Under the pieces are notes generated by a model. It was not told the origin of the DNA, searched no databases, and was given only the letters and a program-made list of their open reading frames with translations. This document shows positions 17,901 to 28,130 of a stretch of 59,080 bases of DNA, in pieces; position 1 is the stretch's first letter, and the number at the start of each line of letters is the position of its first letter. Position numbers and translations under genes: made by a program. Source of the stretch: Tritrichomonas foetus (lineage: Eukaryota > Parabasalia > Tritrichomonadida > Tritrichomonadidae); assembly GCA_001839685.1 (NCBI GenBank), contig MLAK01000217.1, positions 190,418 to 249,497 of the forward strand. Reading direction: 5' to 3'.

Positions 17901-20372
17901 TTACTCTTCTTCTTCTTCTTTCTTTTCCATGAACAATAATTGAAGCTCTTCCAAAGCATCAGCAATATTTTCATTCTGCTTTTGTTGCATTTGGAAAATA
18001 GGTTTAATTTCATCATAAGTGAAAAATTGTTTCTTTCCCTTGAGAGCATGAATAATTCTGTCTGGCGCCAAGTAAATATTATTAGCAAACCAATGAGCTT
18101 TGCTAAACATTGGCATTTCTGGGAAGTGTGTATTACTGAAAGTCTGACGGAATAGCATAAGATTCTGCAAAATTGCTTGTGCTCCTTTTTCATTAATTTC
18201 TCTTACTTGGGGCAAAAATCTAATATGCAAAGCATATACGAGATTTGGAATACCAATGAATGCGAAAAGGAGTCGAGATGAAACCAAGCATGGTTCAAGT
18301 CTTTCATATGTTGATGTATACATTTGTGTTAAAACAGTAGCATAGTTATCTGGATTTTGTGGAACAGATTGGATTTTATAACTTGATCCCTTTAAAGCAT
18401 TAACAATTTCGGCATAACAACGGCATCTTAATTCAACATGAATGAAAATGAGACACTTATTAATCAATACATTAACACTTCTTAAAGTTCGATTGAAGAT
18501 GGCCATTGAACTTTTTGTGAAGGGATTTTTCCTTAAGAATTCTATAATTTTATCACGAAGGAAAATGAGTGATTCTGCAATCGTTGCAATTGTTGGAAGC
18601 TGGAATCTTTCACGAACAGTATCTTCAATTGTAAGGACTTTTCTACCACTATATAGTATATCTTCATTTTGGAATTCGAACTTATAGAAGGCACTCAAAT
18701 AGTCAGCATCTATATCTTCGTTTCCTTTCACAAGAATGCTGTTAACAAGTGGTTGACCTAGATATGAATCAATGTTTACTAAAGATTTAGAAAAAAATCG
18801 ACTCTTCTCATTAATTTGATCAAACATAGTCGCGCATTGGCTACAAAACTTCCCAATAACATCACAAGCGGCCTCAGCCATGACATTCTGCAAAGAAACA
18901 AACTTTTTACCAGCTCTAATGAAATGAGCAATGTTGTCTATAAAGAATGAGGCATTTAAGAAAACTGGAGCATTATGTGAATCAACTTTTATCGTTCTTG
19001 GATTGACTGGAGTATTTGCGAGATCGTTGGATCTAGCTTTGATCATTCCTTCAGACTCTTTAGCGAATTTCTCATCATCTGAAGTTGAAAGATCTACCAA
19101 ATTCAAAACTTGAACAGCCATATTTCTGAAATTTTTAACAAGAGGATAAATATGCAAAATATTGTATGCTGAGGGACGAATTCCGAGTTGAATACGAAGA
19201 TTATTATATGTAGCGTTAGTTGGTGTTGTATCAGCGGAAAGGAAGTGATAAGTTAATTTTCTTGAAACAACTGACTTATTTCCACTTGAAACAGTAAAAA
19301 CATTGGTGATGAGTCCAATCTCTTCGATGATGACTTTCCAAGCAGGTGCGAGTGTGACAGAATCTTTTTGTTCTGACGGGAAAATGGATGATTCATCAAT
19401 GACACTGCATTGAACAAGTAATACCCAAATTTTACAAAGAACAGCATCAATGAAGTTGATGAGTGGATTTTGTGGATTAAATGATTGATACACTTCAACA
19501 AATTCACCAAAAATGTCTTTGGCTTCAGAAATTGCTCTTTGTTTCTTAACTTTAATTTGGTCGGCTGTTTTTGTCATCAATTCAGCAAGCTTAAGAGGGA
19601 GCTGCTCGCGAAGTTGTTCAATAAATGTTGACGTGGATTGTAAGGTGACCAATGCGCTGATGTACTCACGTGTTTTGCTGGAATCTACCATAGGTGCAGT
19701 ATCAGAAAATGATGATGGAAAGAAGGAGAAATTATCTGGTCGGTCTTCGATAAATAATTCCTGGAACAAATTTTCAAAAATGATATCAATGACACGATTT
19801 TTGCATGATTCAAGTCTCGTTCGAACATCTTGGAGAGCAGTAATTTCTCTCATGTGTTGATCGGTTTCGAATATTATCATCGAGCCTTGGATCTTATTAA
19901 CAGCTTCCAAAATGTTTCCTTGGTCAACAAGCTGGAAAACAATAGTCGGAGTTTGAACTAAATCTTCGATTTGAGTTAAGATATCTATCTCTTTTTGGTA
20001 TTTCAAAACCTTCTTCCAACTTTTGAGAAGCAATGCTGGATCGGCGTTAAATCTTTTTTGTGTGTCGATGATTGTTTGCTTCGATTTGGCGAGAGTTCTT
20101 TCAATATTTTCTGTAACTTGAGATTTATGCACAAAAGCCTGTGAAATCGCCTGGAATTTTGACAAGTATGCATCTGCAACTTTTCCTGTGTGCTCTCTGG
20201 CCCTTTTTAGAGTTTCTTTGTGGGATGAAACTTCCAAATTGGAATCTTTTTGGGTTTTTTTCCATACTGAAACAGCATAATCGTAAGGTTTGAATTCTGT
20301 TGCAACTAGCTCTGGAAGGGAAAAAGTAAATTTCTTTACTTCATCCCACATTCCATCATCTGGAGATGACAT
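17901..20372 (-). CDS. Exocyst complex subunit Sec8 (EXOC4)-like
   Basis: An 823-residue, fully helical protein from ATG 20372. The N-terminal third matches the Sec8 exocyst domain pattern: a helix with 'YLSKFQAISQAFVHKSQVTENIERTLAKSKQ', then 'WKKVLKYQKEIDILTQIEDLVQTP..VFQLVDQGNILEAVNKIQ', comparable to the human 'VKYKEVLELLDKIEEI...' segment. The rest is a long alpha-solenoid ending in a charged 'MEKKEEEEE' tail. It is shorter than metazoan Sec8 (about 970). Exocyst tethers secretory vesicles to the plasma membrane under Rab/Rho control, consistent with Rab and ArfGAP genes elsewhere in the window. It is divergently arranged with the nuclear-envelope gene at 20609. Confidence 0.78.
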   Translation of the reverse strand: MSSPDDGMWDEVKKFTFSLPELVATEFKPYDYAVSVWKKTQKDSNLEVSSHKETLKRAREHTGKVADAYLSKFQAISQAFVHKSQVTENIERTLAKSKQTIIDTQKRFNADPALLLKSWKKVLKYQKEIDILTQIEDLVQTPTIVFQLVDQGNILEAVNKIQGSMIIFETDQHMREITALQDVRTRLESCKNRVIDIIFENLFQELFIEDRPDNFSFFPSSFSDTAPMVDSSKTREYISALVTLQSTSTFIEQLREQLPLKLAELMTKTADQIKVKKQRAISEAKDIFGEFVEVYQSFNPQNPLINFIDAVLCKIWVLLVQCSVIDESSIFPSEQKDSVTLAPAWKVIIEEIGLITNVFTVSSGNKSVVSRKLTYHFLSADTTPTNATYNNLRIQLGIRPSAYNILHIYPLVKNFRNMAVQVLNLVDLSTSDDEKFAKESEGMIKARSNDLANTPVNPRTIKVDSHNAPVFLNASFFIDNIAHFIRAGKKFVSLQNVMAEAACDVIGKFCSQCATMFDQINEKSRFFSKSLVNIDSYLGQPLVNSILVKGNEDIDADYLSAFYKFEFQNEDILYSGRKVLTIEDTVRERFQLPTIATIAESLIFLRDKIIEFLRKNPFTKSSMAIFNRTLRSVNVLINKCLIFIHVELRCRCYAEIVNALKGSSYKIQSVPQNPDNYATVLTQMYTSTYERLEPCLVSSRLLFAFIGIPNLVYALHIRFLPQVREINEKGAQAILQNLMLFRQTFSNTHFPEMPMFSKAHWFANNIYLAPDRIIHALKGKKQFFTYDEIKPIFQMQQKQNENIADALEELQLLFMEKKEEEEE

Positions 20373-20514
20373 TTTATTCTAATTTCGTAAATTTGAATAG
20401 TTTACAATAGTTACTGTTTTTTTAAATTTGTTTTAATCGTTTGACAATTGAATTCAATTGGTGAAAATGGTGAATTAAAGGCGAAATAGAATAAACTTAT
20501 GAAAAAGTATATAG

Positions 20515-20529
20515 ATTGGTGACCGTTTA
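20515..20529. promoter_or_regulatory. Second copy of the 15-mer divergent-promoter word
   Basis: ATTGGTGACCGTTTA, identical to 3185-3199, lies in the 236-bp gap between the Sec8 start (20372, minus) and the Man1/Src1-type start (20609, plus). Confidence 0.5.
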
Positions 20530-20608
20530 GCTAATTAACCATAAATTCCGATTAGGACGATGAAAAACATTCAATTTTTCACCAAAATCTCAATCAATCT
20601 CAATCAAA

Positions 20609-21595
20609 ATGAATCCTAGAGGACTTCATGCTCACTGGGATGATTTATATGCAAATACGCGTCCGCAACTTTTCCAAATGCTTAGGGAATTAGAAGTACC
20701 CTCTTTTCCAACCGCAACAAATGACGAATTGATCGCCATCATCGAAAGCCGACTTGATCCAAAAGATTCGAATAAAAAAGCAATAGCTCGACAGATATAT
20801 ACAACACTCAGCTACAAGCAGCGAACTCAGCAATCGTTTATGCTTCCTCGAATAATAGCTGTCACATTTGTTTTGTTTCTCGTTTATCTTATCGCCTCAT
20901 TCTTTACAGCGCCACTTCCATATTGCTCAGACACGATCACGACGAAATGCAGACAGTGCCCAGACAATGCAAATTGCGCCAGGAAGAAGGCCAAATGTGG
21001 AGAAGATAGTTTTCTTTCTGCTGTTGGATGCAGGAAAAAATCTAGCCAGAGACTCTATACAGCAGCTGGTCACATTGCAAAGTACATTGCACAACGAGAT
21101 GGTGATTGCATTAATGATTATCCGAGACTAACGCTCGAAGAATTTACTAACATGTTTCCATCGTTCCAGCCATCAATCTTTCAAAACGAAACTGGATTTG
21201 GAATCAAAATTGAAGACAACTATATTTTTGCATTAAAACCAAAAGTACCAAAAATTTGTAAAGTTATCAATGCAATTGATAACAATCCCAACATTATTGG
21301 ACCGATTATTATTGGTTTATGCGTGTTATTATTCTATTATTTATATAAGAGGAGACACCAAAACAGAATTGATAAGGCTAAAGAACTTGCCCAAGAAGCA
21401 CACAAAATATTGGCAACAACTGATCAGCAAATTTTCATGTATGATATGAAAGTTCAGCTTCGAGCGAAATTTTCGGCTATTGATTCAATTTGGAAATATA
21501 TTGTCAGTTTTATTGAAGAGGACTCTCATGTTCTTGTCGGAGTCGTTGGTGCACGCCATGAAGTATATTGGAAGTGGGTGCATAATGAATGTTAA
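20609..21595 (+). CDS. Man1/Src1 (LEM2/Heh)-type inner nuclear membrane protein
   Basis: A 328-residue protein from ATG 20609. Residues about 15-50 ('FQMLRELEVPSFPTATNDELIAIIESRL') fit a HeH/SAP-like helix-extended-helix domain. A membrane segment follows (about 82-103), then a Cys-rich lumenal piece ('YCSD....CRQCPDNANCARKKAKCGEDSFLSAVGC') typical of the Man1-Src1p C-terminal family, a second membrane segment (about 228-247), and a C-terminal domain ending 'VVGARHEVYWKWV', matching the MSC winged helix. Family members anchor chromatin to the inner nuclear membrane and recruit ESCRT-III (CHMP7) for envelope sealing. Trichomonads have closed mitosis, so this could be a minimal nuclear-envelope tether. 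Domain order is complete. Confidence 0.8.
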   Translation: MNPRGLHAHWDDLYANTRPQLFQMLRELEVPSFPTATNDELIAIIESRLDPKDSNKKAIARQIYTTLSYKQRTQQSFMLPRIIAVTFVLFLVYLIASFFTAPLPYCSDTITTKCRQCPDNANCARKKAKCGEDSFLSAVGCRKKSSQRLYTAAGHIAKYIAQRDGDCINDYPRLTLEEFTNMFPSFQPSIFQNETGFGIKIEDNYIFALKPKVPKICKVINAIDNNPNIIGPIIIGLCVLLFYYLYKRRHQNRIDKAKELAQEAHKILATTDQQIFMYDMKVQLRAKFSAIDSIWKYIVSFIEEDSHVLVGVVGARHEVYWKWVHNEC

Positions 21596-21813
21596 AATAA
21601 ACACTTTTTTTTATTAATTGAAATTTTCTAATTTATCATATTTAACCATATCATCTTCAAAGGGGGGAAATTGCTCTGGTGTGATGCTTTCTATTGTTAA
21701 ACTTCGAAAGTATATAGATTATTCAATAAATATGGTGATAAATAATAAACTATAAAGAATTAATGAAACAAAACACTTTTATTTATTCTTCAAACATTGA
21801 TTTACAAATCAAT

Positions 21814-22761
21814 TCATTTCTTTTTCATGCTTATTACATGAAATACAAAAGAGCATCCAATTAAAAACATAGAAAAAAGACGCATTTTTTGTTCATATAT
21901 GTCAATGTATTCCCATTCATCTAATTCAGTAAATGCAAAAGGAAGTCCACTCAAAAAAAGCACATAAGGGACAAACTCGAGAATTTGGGAATTTTTCTTC
22001 ATTAAATGCAAAAAAGAATGCAATCCAACAACATTTTGGAGAATAGCAGAAATATAGTGCCACGTTTTTTGTACTTTTAACATTTGAATAATCCCTGCAA
22101 TAATATTTTCTAGTTCACAACTTATGAAAGAAGATAATAAAAAGAATACTGTTGCAAATAATGAATGAATGAAAATCAAAAAACTCACTTCCATTTTTGG
22201 GTAATCATTATTAAAAAGTTTGAAAATGTAAACAATACCATATTTAAAAATTCCGCATAAAAGTTTAAGAATTGATAATAATGGATTTTCTTCATCAATA
22301 GATCGATGCAAAATCTGACCAAATAAAATAAAGAATGAAAAGAAAAGAGACACCAAAAAAATTGATTGAAATTTAGAAAGTGTGATTTGACGTCGCGAAA
22401 ATAGAATGTAAATATATAAAACCACTAAACCATATGGTGCACACATTGACATAGTATTTGACCTAATTGAAGGAAGTGAAATATAATGTAAAATTGACGG
22501 AAGTGTCAAAAAAATGAACGCTTTATGAAAATAATAAGAAAAAGGAATTTTCTCTGTATTTCTTTCCCTTGAACAGTATGGATTGAATATATATTTGCTA
22601 ATTAGAAAAATAATTGTGTTGATTGTCAATGAAATTAATGACATCAAATAAGCAAAAAGTGAAACCGGCTTAATAACACGAATTCCACGACAATCAAAAT
22701 ATAAAGAAAGGCCTAAAGGCACACCTGCTGTTAGAAGCAGAATTGAATGAGAAATATTCAT
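21814..22761 (-). CDS. Polytopic membrane protein, function unknown
   Basis: A 315-residue protein from ATG 22761 with about eight hydrophobic helices spread over its length (for example 'ILLLTAGVPLGLSLYF', 'LISLTINTIIFLI', 'IFLVSLFFSFFILFGQIL', 'FATVFFLLSSFI', 'MFLIGCSFVFHVI'). Loops are short and basic on one side, and the tail is 'MKKK', a possible dilysine-like ER signal. I recognise no transporter or enzyme motif. The gene is convergent with the Man1/Src1-type gene. Confidence 0.65.
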   Translation of the reverse strand: MNISHSILLLTAGVPLGLSLYFDCRGIRVIKPVSLFAYLMSLISLTINTIIFLISKYIFNPYCSRERNTEKIPFSYYFHKAFIFLTLPSILHYISLPSIRSNTMSMCAPYGLVVLYIYILFSRRQITLSKFQSIFLVSLFFSFFILFGQILHRSIDEENPLLSILKLLCGIFKYGIVYIFKLFNNDYPKMEVSFLIFIHSLFATVFFLLSSFISCELENIIAGIIQMLKVQKTWHYISAILQNVVGLHSFLHLMKKNSQILEFVPYVLFLSGLPFAFTELDEWEYIDIYEQKMRLFSMFLIGCSFVFHVISMKKK

Positions 22762-23232
22762 TCATCCAGTGCAAAAAAGTATAAGGTTAAAATATAACAA
22801 TACCTTGTGAAATAAGGTCAATTTTCTGAGACGATTGATGAGAGTTATTTTAAGCAGAGATTTAAAATCTTTAATAGATAATATCGCTTAACAAACCGTA
22901 AAAATAGATTATTCCGCTAATTAAATTCATATATGATATAAATAAATTAATTGATGAGATACCTTTTGCGAGTAACTACTATCATAACTAATATGTTAAA
23001 ATATATATTAATGAAAGCTTTAAAATAAATACATTCTATTCAATAACAATTGTGTTATTGATTGTTTATTCCAATAATTCGGAAATACTCAGTATATTTA
23101 TTTACTAATGATAAAACGATGGAGAGAATTGATGAATTGTAGCTACTGTAGTGAAATACTCACAAGAAACTCCTAAAATTACTGTGTGATATATCAAAAA
23201 GTGAAAATATAAAATGTGTGAGGAAAAAGAGC
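22762..23232. other. AT-rich spacer, no gene seen
   Basis: This sequence lies between the minus-strand membrane-protein start and the ankyrin pseudogene. I see only AT-rich sequence. Confidence 0.55.
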
Positions 23233-25280
23233 ATGAATGAGTTAATTCAACTTATGGAAAATAACTTAATTATACAAAATATGCAAAGGGAAATGATTTC
23301 ACTTCTACCATAGGAAGAATCAAATATAAATAAAGAAAAAGAAACACTTTTTCATTTATTCGATATAATTCCTGTGTCTTCAAATTTTTTTATATATGAA
23401 ATTTTCTTCGATGAATTGTTCGATTATCAATATATTTTAAAATTGTTCAATATACTAAAAAGACATCAAATTTACATTGATATTTTAACAGAATTGATTT
23501 TGAATCATTTAATGAAACAAGTATTTGCTCCATCAACATTGTTTTTCATTTTTCAAAGAAATAAACATTTTCTCCTTTTTCTTCTTCAAGTAGAGTTTGT
23601 TAATATTTTGATGATTAGAAACAAGATTGCGAATAATTTAAGCAAAAATATGTTTTTGGTTTTCATCTCAGAAATCCAAAAAAGAGATTTTTCATTTCAC
23701 TAATAAGAAATTAATCATTTAATGTTCACAGAAGTTGAAATTGATCGAATTTACCCGAAATCGAACCAAAGATCTGAAACCTATTTAATGAATGAAAATA
23801 GCATTTATAGCCGAACATTTATTAGTGTTCGAAAATAAATGCCTTCTAATGAGCCAATAGAACAAATTATCGGAGAAGATAATCTTGAGTTATTCATCGC
23901 ATTCATTGCACCAAAAGACAATTATGATTTAAATCCATATTTTGGAAAAAGAATCATACTGTAGTTTTGATTAAAATTGTTTTTACAAATCACTTCTATA
24001 TTATCAACAAGAAATAAGTGAATATAGGTTCAATTTTATTGATATAAAACCACAAGATAATAAAAGCCTCCAAGAAATACTTCTTCATAGCTGTAACTTT
24101 GATATTTTTTATTATTTTCTGAATAATGATAATGTAGATGATAAATTATGTTATAGAAATATACTCATAGAGAATATTAACATCAAGCTGAAAGATGTCA
24201 TTTATCTTCATCAAATGCTATTCTTTTTATTTTATCAAATCCATTGCCAAACCAATTTAGATATTGATCGAAAAAATAATATTTTTATATACTGGTTAAA
24301 ATTATTTTCAATTTCGATTGGATATTTATGATCACAATCAAAGAAACTCTACTTCATATTGCTTGCTATCAAGGGTATTTTAAATTGTGAGTCTCTTATT
24401 GAAGCATCACAACAAATATCCTGTTCACATAGATACACTACTACTGTTAACCTGATATTGTGACATCAGGAAATTGGGGTCAATTAGATAGATAACATTT
24501 ACTTCGATTATTCATTATTTTTTGATATTTTTTATACGGAATTCAAATATTGTACTCACAATACATCCTTTTTTGAGGCATGTTCTCATGGCTATTACGA
24601 AATAGTTGAAATATTATAGCAACAGCCAGGTATTGATATTAAAATAAAATAAAATTTGTTTCTATTTTTAAAAATTAAGCTTAATACTCATATGGAACTG
24701 AGTTTTAAATTCATGTTGCGTGTTATGAAGGTAATTATAAAGTGGTTGATCTTTTATTTAAACAGCGTCAAATTGATATCAATTCAAAAACAACATTTTC
24801 ATTTTGAGGTGATTGTCATCTTCAATCTAGATATGGGATTGTTTTTTTATATTTATTCAACATCACTTCATAAAGCTTGTTATCAGAATAACTATAAGAT
24901 AGTTGATCTTGTATTAAAACATAAAAAATATTGATTAAAACCCTTGAGACAACATTTCCTAATTTAAAAATTACTCTTTCCATTTTTTATGGGTAACATA
25001 TGAATAAACTCCATTCCATGTTTCCTGCCATAATCATTATGAAAATATTGGTAAACTTTTGTTGAAGTAGCCAAATATCGAAATCAACACCAAAAATATA
25101 TTTGTACTTTGTTGTGAATGATTTTTTAGATTAGTCATATGGAATTCATTGTAGTAATGAGTAACACCACACGATATTACATTATCAATGGGATTCACGA
25201 TCATAATAGACATATTGAAATCCAAATAATGTATTCAGATACATTGGGAATCATATTTCATTAAAGTGATTAGGTTATAG
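23233..25280 (+). pseudogene. Decayed ankyrin-repeat (DUF3447-type) gene
   Basis: Reading from ATG 23233 gives a plausible N-terminal helical domain, interrupted by TAG at 23311 in the same frame that continues to 23703. Further on, ankyrin-like fragments appear in shifting frames: 'TLLHIACYQGYFKL' near 24345, 'FFEACSHGYYEIVEIL' near 24573, 'LHVACYEGNYKVVDLLF' near 24710 and 'LHKACYQNNYKIVDLVLK' near 24870. Multiple stops and frame changes show it is dead. The N-terminal pattern is the one seen in trichomonad ankyrin proteins with DUF3447, a family expanded to hundreds of copies. Boundaries are approximate; beyond about 24940 only traces remain. Confidence 0.8.
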
Positions 25281-25545
25281 CATAATAGATTTTAGAATAA
25301 CTTCACAAACTTAAATTTTATCTTGATGAAAAAAAATAATAATATAACATCACAACAAAAACTACTACAATTAGAATAGTGAATTAATTTTTCAGAATAT
25401 TTTGCATCAGAATCAACGGAAGAATATCTTCATTTCTACTAATTTTTGAATTGTGAAATATAGCTGTAAAATCAAGATTTTAATAATGATTGAAGTAGAC
25501 TGCATTTCATAAATATAGAGAAAAGTTTTCAGAAATAACTATGCT

Positions 25546-25977
25546 TTATTCAACTCTCGTTATAATTCTTGAGTGAACACCTGAGCCAATAATATCACCA
25601 CTCTTTCCGTCAAGGATCAGCGTCCTGAAGGAGGCCTTGTTGTCCTCAACGCTTGTAACCTCGGCTTGAATTCTAATCTCTTGACCAAGGAATGCAGGTT
25701 TGATGTGGTGAACACTGATGTAGTAACCCGCAGATTGATGATCCTTATCTAAATTCTTTTCAATCATGTTGGCTGTGACGATTTCTATCTGTTCCATCAT
25801 TCTGGCTGTTGATAATGCTTCGTCGCCTGGAAGGCCTGTGCGATTGACAGTTGCGAGTGTTGATATTGTTTTTGATATTTCGGCTTTGTCTCCAACGCGG
25901 ATATAGTTTCGAAGGTCAATAACAGCGCGTGGTAATTGAACTTGGTGTGCAAAACGACTGAATACTTGAGAAAGCAT
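25546..25977 (-). CDS. FlK-like hotdog acyl-CoA thioesterase, probably hydrogenosomal
   Basis: The open frame extends to 26109, but the upstream part is AT-rich and unlike protein. I choose the ATG at 25977, giving 143 residues beginning 'MLSQVFSRFAHQ'. This matches hydrogenosomal presequences, notably the MLSQV start of trichomonad ferredoxin, with predicted cleavage after SRF. The mature part is a hotdog-fold thioesterase: 'MMEQIEIVTAN', then 'SAGYYISVHHIKPAFLGQEIRIQAEV', then 'GSGVHSR'. The pattern fits the fluoroacetyl-CoA thioesterase (FlK)-like family. T57, E65 and H91 have the spacing (8 and 26) I recall for FlK's T42, E50 and H76. It probably hydrolyses a short acyl-CoA in the organelle. 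Bacterial-type relatives suggest lateral transfer. Confidence 0.75.
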   Translation of the reverse strand: MLSQVFSRFAHQVQLPRAVIDLRNYIRVGDKAEISKTISTLATVNRTGLPGDEALSTARMMEQIEIVTANMIEKNLDKDHQSAGYYISVHHIKPAFLGQEIRIQAEVTSVEDNKASFRTLILDGKSGDIIGSGVHSRIITRVE

Positions 25978-26398
25978 TCGAAATGATGTGACATTTTTCA
26001 TCGTTTTTATTTCAAACATAATTGACATGATTTCAATCGCTATTTGGTTTCTGCATTCATTAAAGAGCCAAATAAACTTATAAAAAATATAAAATTTTAA
26101 TATTTTCAAAATATCGTTTTGTAAAATCTCTGAGCATATTCAATCAAGAATGAAGATAAAATAGCTTTTTGGAAGTATTTACCATATATAATCTTATTAT
26201 TATAAAAAATATAATATTACAATCACATGTTTTGTGTGTAATCATTCTATAATAGAAAATATTACAAAACACAGAGAAATAATCACAAAATAAAAATATG
26301 ATTGAAAATCTACAGATTTCAGATATCAATTTATATCTTTTTATATCACATTTCTACTATGATTTTCAAATCACATTTCATATTGGTTGCTTAATTCG
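25978..26398. other. AT-rich divergent spacer, no gene seen
   Basis: This is the divergent spacer between the thioesterase start (minus) and the deubiquitinase start (plus). It contains open frames but only AT-rich, low-complexity translations. Confidence 0.5.
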
Positions 26399-27835
26399 AT
26401 GGGCAAAGGTGCCAAGAACGCCAAAGCTCGACAACAAGCTGCCAAAAATTCTAGAAAATCAGGAAACAGAGGAAATCAACGAAATCAGCAGAAAAACAAA
26501 AGCGGTCCCTCAAAATCGGGCAAAAGTTATGTTCAATCTTGCCAACACTTCAAATTCATTAACGAAGACGCAGTCCGAAAAATTTTCGACTCCAGAGAAT
26601 TTTCAAAAGCCATCAGTGGTAAATCACTCACTCGCCTAGAAAAAAATCGCTTACAAAATATTCATCCAGAAGTATCCTGGTACCACCCCGAAGACTTATA
26701 TATCTGTCTCGTGTGTGGAAAAGCCGTTGACGGAAAGCATTACGACAGTCACTTCGACAAAGGAAATCATTGCTTATCGCTATCATTAGATGAGCAAAGC
26801 ATCACCTGCACAAAATGTCATGACGAAATTGGAATCGAACCCGGAACCCTTTGCGCTGAGCTTTTGGGAATCGAAAAATGCATAACTCCACTGACTGCTG
26901 CGTCGACGTCTGTTTCGAAAGGCGAAGATTTGAGGGGGCTGGTCAATTTGGGAAACAGCTGCTGGATGAATTCGGTATTACAAATGCTGGTCCATCTTCC
27001 CGTGTTTACGAAAGGGGAGGCAACACTGACCACAGCTTTTAATAATTTACGAAGTTCACTTTTTGAGAAGGGCAAAGCTATCCGCCCTTCAGAATTTGTG
27101 AGGGCATTTAAAACAAAAATCGATTTTTTGGATGTCACTGATCAACAAGATGCTTATGAATTTTTAGTCCTTCTTTTAGATTGTTTACGTGACGAACAAG
27201 GAGGATCATCAAAAGGTCTCAATTCCAATGACGTTGATGTTGTTAAGCAGTGTTTGAATACTCCACTTGATGATTTATTTGGATTTATTTTGAAAACAGA
27301 AATGAAATGTGAAAAATGTTGTCAAATTCAGACACTTTTTGAACGAGCTGCTGTTTTGACATTATTTGTGCCTTTTGCAGGTGGAGCAACAACATTAATT
27401 GATTGCATCAAATTGTTTTTCAGTGACTCTTCGCCTGATGATGAGCGGGAATGTGAATTTTGTAAAGAAAAGGCAGATTGTATCATGACTCCTTCCCTTT
27501 TAAGCGAGCATATGCCAAATATTCTTGTGCTTCATTTATCAAGGTTTAGAATGGGAAAAAATGGTTTTGTTAAGAATAATGTGAAAGTTGATTTCCCTGA
27601 ACTTTTAGATTTTAATGAAATTATGCCTGGTGGATCTAATCATGCAACATATAAATTATTTGGGTATGTGACACACTATGGATCAATCGACTCTGGGCAC
27701 TATACATCGATTGGAAACATAAATGACCAGTACTACTTGTTTGATGATGATACTGTTTCACCTGTTGATAAAGAAAAAGGTCTCCAACTTCAACCTTATA
27801 TTATGTTTTATATTAAAAATGAAGAAAATGTATAA
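26399..27835 (+). CDS. Ubiquitin-specific protease with ZnF-UBP domain (USP16/USP3-like)
   Basis: I place the start at ATG 26399 ('MGKGAKNAKARQQAAK'), because the frame upstream opens only with TTG. This gives 478 residues: a very basic N-tail, a ZnF-UBP (about 70-150, with 'CLVCGKAVDGKHYDSHFDKGNHC' spacing and a 'CTKCHDEIG' knuckle), and a USP catalytic domain. The Cys box 'NLGNSCWMNSVLQ' carries Cys188, and the His box 'YGSIDSGHYTSI' carries His434. Two CxxC pairs ('CEKCC', 'CEFCKEK') form the USP finger. It removes ubiquitin from substrates; the ZnF-UBP would bind free ubiquitin C-termini. All catalytic positions are present, and it is short for the family. Confidence 0.93.
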   Translation: MGKGAKNAKARQQAAKNSRKSGNRGNQRNQQKNKSGPSKSGKSYVQSCQHFKFINEDAVRKIFDSREFSKAISGKSLTRLEKNRLQNIHPEVSWYHPEDLYICLVCGKAVDGKHYDSHFDKGNHCLSLSLDEQSITCTKCHDEIGIEPGTLCAELLGIEKCITPLTAASTSVSKGEDLRGLVNLGNSCWMNSVLQMLVHLPVFTKGEATLTTAFNNLRSSLFEKGKAIRPSEFVRAFKTKIDFLDVTDQQDAYEFLVLLLDCLRDEQGGSSKGLNSNDVDVVKQCLNTPLDDLFGFILKTEMKCEKCCQIQTLFERAAVLTLFVPFAGGATTLIDCIKLFFSDSSPDDERECEFCKEKADCIMTPSLLSEHMPNILVLHLSRFRMGKNGFVKNNVKVDFPELLDFNEIMPGGSNHATYKLFGYVTHYGSIDSGHYTSIGNINDQYYLFDDDTVSPVDKEKGLQLQPYIMFYIKNEENV

Positions 27836-28130
27836 ATTATGTGTATGATTAAGTAAAAATATATATATTTTGATTTTATTTATTTCTGTATTCTATCTTT
27901 CTATTCTTTCCATCTTACTAAAATCATCTTTATATGAGTATGATTTTTCCTTTCTTTTTCTTTTTTTTTTTTTTTTTACAAATCATTCATTCAAATGAAT
28001 GAGAGTATTTTCCAATATGATAAGTAATAAATAAAAGATAGATATTTTTGATTTAGAGAATAATTTTTATAATCAAACAATTTATAATTCGACTCTAAAC
28101 AAAAAATTGAAATGGCTAAGATCAAACAAA
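27836..28130. other. Convergent spacer with poly-T tract
   Basis: The USP and ankyrin genes converge here. A long poly-T run spans about 27959-27977. No gene seen. Confidence 0.55.

Noticed and set aside
25978..26109. N-terminal extension of the thioesterase
   Set aside because: Upstream residues are AT-driven, and the MLSQV start matches hydrogenosomal presequences.
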